Source of the DNA: an uncultured Pseudomonadota bacterium | GTDB lineage: Bacteria; Pseudomonadota; Gammaproteobacteria; Burkholderiales; Methylophilaceae | Direction of reading: 5' to 3' | DNA: 9,855 nt | NCBI GenBank assembly: GCA_903854305.1 | Contig: CAINWC010000160.1 | Span: 1 to 9,855 of the forward strand | Shown here: in pieces, positions 6,829 through 9,855 of the stretch | How the letters are laid out: the number at the start of each line of letters is the position of its first letter | How positions within the stretch are numbered: position 1 is the first letter of the stretch | Position numbers and translations under genes: made by a program | The notes under the pieces: model-generated | Seen by the model: the letters and a program-made list of their open reading frames with translations, nothing else | Databases searched by the model: none | Told to the model about the DNA's origin: nothing

Positions 6829-6858
6829 ATTATACTTAATTTCATGTGTGGATATAAA
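6829..6858 (-). promoter_or_regulatory. probable folP-glmM promoter
   Basis: On the minus strand TTTATA (6858-6853, 4/6 to -35), an 18-bp spacer and a perfect TATAAT (6834-6829) lie between the ftsH terminator and folP. Initiation 7 nt after the -10 would fall at the A of the folP ATG (6822), predicting a leaderless transcript. Confidence 0.45.
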
Positions 6859-6882
6859 TTGCTATTGAAAGTCGCAGGCAAG

Positions 6883-6910
6883 AAAAAGGGCTGAAATCTC
6901 AGCCCTTTTT
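6883..6910 (-). terminator. intrinsic terminator of ftsH
   Basis: A perfect 12-bp stem (6883-6894 with 6899-6910) closes a 4-nt loop. Read on the minus strand it is AAAAAGGGCTGA, loop, TCAGCCCTTTTT, a GC core followed by a U tract, starting 16 nt after the ftsH stop. Confidence 0.92.
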
Positions 6911-6926
6911 TGGTCTAATCCAACCC

Positions 6927-8825
6927 TTAGATTTTAGCTGTTGGTTGTGGTGCTGGCGTTGCAGAAGCGCCAGTTGAACCAGTATCACGCGGTGGGTTCG
7001 CTTTGCTTTGTGTCGGCTTTGGTGGACGTACGGGAATGCCAGCCATGATGTCATTGATTTGATCAGCATCAATGGTTTCATACTCCATTAATGCAGTCAT
7101 CATCGCCTCTACTTTATCGCGATTAGCTTCTAGCAGTTTGCGTGCTAGGCCGTATTGTTCGTCTAATATACGGCGAATCTCCGCATCCACTTTTTGCTGA
7201 GTCGCTTCAGAAACAGTCTTAGAGCTCATGTTACCAAAGAATGAATCCTGGCTATCCCCCGCATATACCATAGTACCTAGCGCATCAGACATCCCATAAC
7301 GTGTCACCATATCACGCGCCAACTTGGTCGCACGTTCAAAGTCATTAGAAGCGCCCGTCGACATTTGATGCATAAAAATCTCTTCGGCAATGCGACCACC
7401 AAACAGAATAGAAATCTCTTCCAGCATCTTGTCTTTATAATTACTAATACGGTCAAACTCAGGTAATTGCCATGTTAAGCCTAACGCCCAGCCACGTGGC
7501 ATGATTGTGACTTTATGCACAGGGTCCGCCTTAGGTAGTAATTTGGCCACAATGGCATGACCAGACTCGTGGTAAGCCGTATTACGACGTTCATCTTCGC
7601 GCATGACCATAGACTTACGTTCTGGACCCATGTAGATTTTGTCTTTTGCATCTTCAAAATCTTGCATCTCTACCGTACGTTTATTACGGCGTGCGGCAAA
7701 TAAAGCGGCTTCGTTTACTAAGTTAGCTAAATCAGCACCTGAAAAACCAGGTGTTCCTCGCGCCAAGATGTCGGCTTTCACATCCACATCAATCGGCACT
7801 TTTCTCATGTGTACTAAAAGAATCTGCTCACGACCTTTAATATCAGGCAATGAAACCATTACTTGACGATCAAAACGGCCTGGACGAAGCAATGCTTTAT
7901 CTAGTACATCGGCTCTATTGGTTGCCGCAATTACGATAACGCCAGAATTACCTTCAAAACCGTCCATCTCAACTAGCAACTGATTCAGCGTTTGCTCGCG
8001 TTCATCATTACCGCCACCAGTACCAGATCCACGGCTACGTCCTACAGCATCAATCTCATCAATAAAGATGATGCAAGAGGAGTTTTTCTTTGCATTTTCG
8101 AACATGTCACGTACTCGAGATGCGCCGACACCAACAAACATCTCCACAAAGTCAGAACCTGAAATCGTGAAAAATGGCACTTTTGCTTCGCCAGCAATGG
8201 CACGCGCCAACAAGGTTTTACCAGTTCCTGGAGGGCCCACCATCAGAACACCGCGTGGAATACGACCTCCCAATTTTTGGAATTTTGTTGGGTCACGTAA
8301 AAACTCAACGATTTCAGCAACCTCTTCTTTAGCTTCATCACAACCAGCAACATCGGCAAAGGTTGTTTGATTATTACCTTCGTCTAATTGGCGCGCTTTG
8401 CTTTTACCAAATGAAAAGGGACCGCCACCTTTACCGCCACCTTGCATTTGGCGCATAAAAAACACCCAAACACCAATCAGCAGAATCATTGGGAACCATG
8501 AGACAAAAATACTCATCAGAAAAGATTGCTCTTCTTCAGGCTTGGCTTCTACCATGACATTGTTTTTGAGTAAATCTGATACTAACCAAGGATCTGTAGG
8601 CGCATAAGAATTGAATTTCTTGCCGTCTTGCGTCGTTCCATGAAGTACGCGGCCATCAATTTGCACTTTAGCAATATGACCGTTTTTAACTTCTTGAATA
8701 AATTGCGAATACACAATTTGATTGTCTGCGCTATTTTTAACGCCCGACAAGTTGAAAATGGCTAGTAGCACCATAGCAACCGCCAACCAAATGGCAACAT
8801 TCTTAAATATATTGTTCAAAACCAT
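6927..8825 (-). CDS. ftsH: ATP-dependent zinc metalloprotease FtsH
   Basis: FtsH is the essential inner-membrane hexameric AAA protease that degrades misfolded membrane proteins and regulators such as LpxC. The 632 residues are close to E. coli length. Layout: membrane helix 1 (about 8-27), periplasmic domain (28-103), membrane helix 2 (about 104-124), glycine-rich linker (128-138), AAA domain with Walker A GPPGTGKT (197-204), pore loop FVG (230-232), Walker B IIFIDEID (252-259) and second region of homology [20 protein letters not shown] (301-320), then the protease domain with HESGH (419-423) and third zinc ligand Asp495. The last 35 residues are a Pro/Ser/Thr/Ala-rich tail. A good ribosome site (AAAAGGA) precedes the ATG. 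It is downstream of rlmE with a 195-bp gap, larger than in a tight operon, and ends at a strong terminator. Confidence 0.98.
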   Translation of the reverse strand: MVLNNIFKNVAIWLAVAMVLLAIFNLSGVKNSADNQIVYSQFIQEVKNGHIAKVQIDGRVLHGTTQDGKKFNSYAPTDPWLVSDLLKNNVMVEAKPEEEQSFLMSIFVSWFPMILLIGVWVFFMRQMQGGGKGGGPFSFGKSKARQLDEGNNQTTFADVAGCDEAKEEVAEIVEFLRDPTKFQKLGGRIPRGVLMVGPPGTGKTLLARAIAGEAKVPFFTISGSDFVEMFVGVGASRVRDMFENAKKNSSCIIFIDEIDAVGRSRGSGTGGGNDEREQTLNQLLVEMDGFEGNSGVIVIAATNRADVLDKALLRPGRFDRQVMVSLPDIKGREQILLVHMRKVPIDVDVKADILARGTPGFSGADLANLVNEAALFAARRNKRTVEMQDFEDAKDKIYMGPERKSMVMREDERRNTAYHESGHAIVAKLLPKADPVHKVTIMPRGWALGLTWQLPEFDRISNYKDKMLEEISILFGGRIAEEIFMHQMSTGASNDFERATKLARDMVTRYGMSDALGTMVYAGDSQDSFFGNMSSKTVSEATQQKVDAEIRRILDEQYGLARKLLEANRDKVEAMMTALMEYETIDADQINDIMAGIPVRPPKPTQSKANPPRDTGSTGASATPAPQPTAKI

Positions 8826-8944
8826 GTTCCTTTTAAAAAGGCAAATCTTTAAAAATCTGCAGTACTACTCACATCTATTTCTTAGCAACTATATTACGCT
8901 TTTTGTAAATTAAATCATCAATATCTGTATTAAGAACACAAACG

Positions 8945-8984
8945 GTTTAACGAGTTTACGTAATGTTTAACTATATTTAACGAC
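8945..8984 (+). repeat. four helically phased TTTAAC-like repeats between ftsH and rlmE
   Basis: TTTAAC occurs at 8946, 8966 and 8976, with the related TTTACG at 8955, giving spacings of 9, 11 and 10 bp, about one helical turn each. Two copies extend to TTTAACGA. They lie about 120-160 bp upstream of the ftsH start on the transcribed side, so they could be a regulator site array or intrinsically curved DNA. The region is AT-rich, so chance is possible. Confidence 0.35.
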
Positions 8985-8985
8985 A

Positions 8986-9001
8986 AAAAACTAATGTTTT
9001 T
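8986..9001 (-). terminator. weak terminator-like hairpin after rlmE
   Basis: AAAAAC (8986-8991) pairs with GTTTTT (8996-9001) around a TAAT loop, 19 nt after the rlmE stop, with a U run following on the minus strand. The stem has a single G-C pair, so termination would be weak and partial read-through into ftsH is likely. Confidence 0.25.
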
Positions 9002-9020
9002 ATAAGGTGAATTTGCAAAT

Positions 9021-9641
9021 CTAAGGTTTACGACCTATGCCCAACAAATACACTTCGTTACTTCGACCACGTGATGCTTTAGGTTTACGCGTGACTACTT
9101 TATCAAACAATAAACGCATGTTTTTTAAAATTTCGTCAAAACCTTCACCTATAAACACCTTGACTAAAAAATTGCCGTTTGGTTTCAGCCACTCTTTACT
9201 AAACTCTAAAGCCAACTCGGTTAAATATGCCGCGCCAGCTTGGTCTACTATGGTGATGCCTGTGATATTGGGGGCCATATCGGCAATTACAAGGTCAACG
9301 TGCTTACCATTTAAACTATTTTCTAATTGCTTGAGTACATCTTCTTCACGAAAGTCGCCCTGAATAAATTCCACGCCTTTAATGGGCTCCATTTCCAGTA
9401 TGTCTAAAGCAATAATCCGTCCTTGACCTTTTAAACGTTGCGTCACCACTTGCGACCAACTACCAGGTGTCGCACCTAAATCGACAATCGTCATGCCAGG
9501 CTTAATCAGTTTATCTTTATCGTCAATTTCAGTTAGCTTATATGCTGCCCGCGCACGATACCCTTCTTTTTGCGCACGTTTAACAAATTCATCGTTGATA
9601 TGTTCATGTATCCAAGCTTTGCTGGAAGGTTTTAGTTTCAT
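9021..9641 (-). CDS. rlmE: 23S rRNA 2'-O-ribose methyltransferase RlmE (FtsJ/RrmJ)
   Basis: RlmE methylates the 2'-OH of U2552 in the 23S rRNA A-loop using S-adenosylmethionine, late in 50S assembly. The 206 residues match the family length. The cofactor motif is VDLGATPGSWSQ (53-64). The catalytic K-D-K-E set is visible: Lys35 in ARAAYKL, Asp121 in IADMAPN, Lys161 in FLVKVF and Glu196 in SNEVYLLG (E. coli K38, D124, K164, E199). The basic N-terminus and the KPKASRGRSNE segment are typical RNA contacts. The start is fixed by the conserved KAW..EH..D.FVK..Q.EGYRARAAYK region; its ribosome site is weak. It diverges from yhbY, another large-subunit assembly factor, across 53 bp. Confidence 0.97.
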   Translation of the reverse strand: MKLKPSSKAWIHEHINDEFVKRAQKEGYRARAAYKLTEIDDKDKLIKPGMTIVDLGATPGSWSQVVTQRLKGQGRIIALDILEMEPIKGVEFIQGDFREEDVLKQLENSLNGKHVDLVIADMAPNITGITIVDQAGAAYLTELALEFSKEWLKPNGNFLVKVFIGEGFDEILKNMRLLFDKVVTRKPKASRGRSNEVYLLGIGRKP

Positions 9642-9694
9642 CTGTTAAACTGCTCGCCTATATAGATCAATAAGATACTCAAGAAGATAACCTC

Positions 9695-9855
9695 GTGAAT
9701 TCAAAACAAATTAGCTACTTACGTAGCCTTGCTCACAACTTAAACCCTGTTGTAATGATAAGCAATAAAGGCTTGTCAGAGGGCGTTTTAAAAGAGCTTA
9801 ACGTGTGCCTAGACGCGCATGAACTGATAAAAATCAAAGTAATGGTGGATGATAA
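9695..9855 (+). CDS. yhbY: YhbY-family CRM-domain ribosome assembly protein (5' part only)
   Basis: From GTG 9695 the frame stays open to the window edge (53 codons). It starts MNSKQISYLRSLAHNLNPVV and continues through SNKGLSEGVLKEL and HELIKIKV, matching E. coli YhbY (LKGLAHPLKPVV, SNGLTEGVL, HELIKVKI). This small KH-like CRM domain binds pre-50S ribosomal particles; the GxxG-type loop lies around SNKG. A modest AAGAAG lies 8 nt before the GTG, and no upstream ATG in frame fits. It is divergent from rlmE, as in E. coli. A TATATA at 9659-9664 could serve a promoter in the shared 53 bp, but no good -35 is seen. The C-terminal half is outside the window. Confidence 0.9.
   Translation, partial: MNSKQISYLRSLAHNLNPVVMISNKGLSEGVLKELNVCLDAHELIKIKVMVDD

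Noticed and set aside
6899..7081. Short minus-strand open frame overlapping the ftsH 3' end and its terminator
   Set aside because: It is in another frame of ftsH, low-complexity basic, and runs through the terminator hairpin.
7639..8913. Several plus-strand open frames opposite ftsH
   Set aside because: They mirror the highly conserved ftsH coding sequence and have no independent support.
8826..9020. Sigma-32 heat-shock promoter for ftsH
   Set aside because: No CTTGAA plus CCCCAT-like pair was found on the minus strand of the gap; only weak sigma-70-like hexamers.
1..9855. CRISPR arrays, tRNA or rRNA genes, insertion sequences, phage genes
   Set aside because: No spaced identical repeats, RNA-gene signatures, transposase frames or flanking inverted repeats were seen.

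Overview
The window looks like a chromosomal segment of a moderately AT-rich Gram-negative proteobacterium. The right half has the conserved rlmE-ftsH-folP-glmM order with yhbY divergent from rlmE, as in Escherichia coli and many beta- and gammaproteobacteria. Protein style suggests a betaproteobacterium, perhaps Methylophilaceae; that placement is an impression, not a computed result. No RNA gene, insertion sequence, CRISPR array or prophage gene was seen.

Left region (1-3070). The window opens with the last codons of pstB, the ATPase of the high-affinity phosphate transporter, followed by a strong two-way terminator. Next come a GT4 glycosyltransferase (minus), an exported zinc-dependent phospholipase C-like protein (plus) and a PAP2-family lipid phosphatase (minus). 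Sequences resembling PhoB boxes (two 7-bp halves, 11 bp apart) lie upstream of all three genes. The one before PAP2 is best and nearly repeats the one before the phospholipase. Together these suggest a phosphate-starvation lipid module: the phospholipase and PAP2 phosphatase free phosphate and leave diacylglycerol, and the glycosyltransferase could convert diacylglycerol into a phosphorus-free glycolipid. Gene families are well supported; the joint role and regulation are inferred.

Middle (3071-4567). A 498-residue protein matches no family I recognise. It has a helical N-terminal part, a Pro/Gln/Glu linker, a strand-rich centre and a helical C-terminal part, with no signal peptide or membrane segment. 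Its 5' end shares an intergenic region with the PAP2 Pho-box array.

Right region (4582-9855). Housekeeping genes on the minus strand: rlmE (23S rRNA 2'-O-methyltransferase), ftsH (membrane AAA protease), folP (dihydropteroate synthase) and glmM (phosphoglucosamine mutase). The start of yhbY, a ribosome-assembly protein, diverges from rlmE and is cut by the window edge. Unlike a simple operon, ftsH is followed by a strong intrinsic terminator, so folP-glmM probably have their own promoter; a perfect TATAAT sits 7 nt before the folP ATG, which would give a leaderless mRNA.
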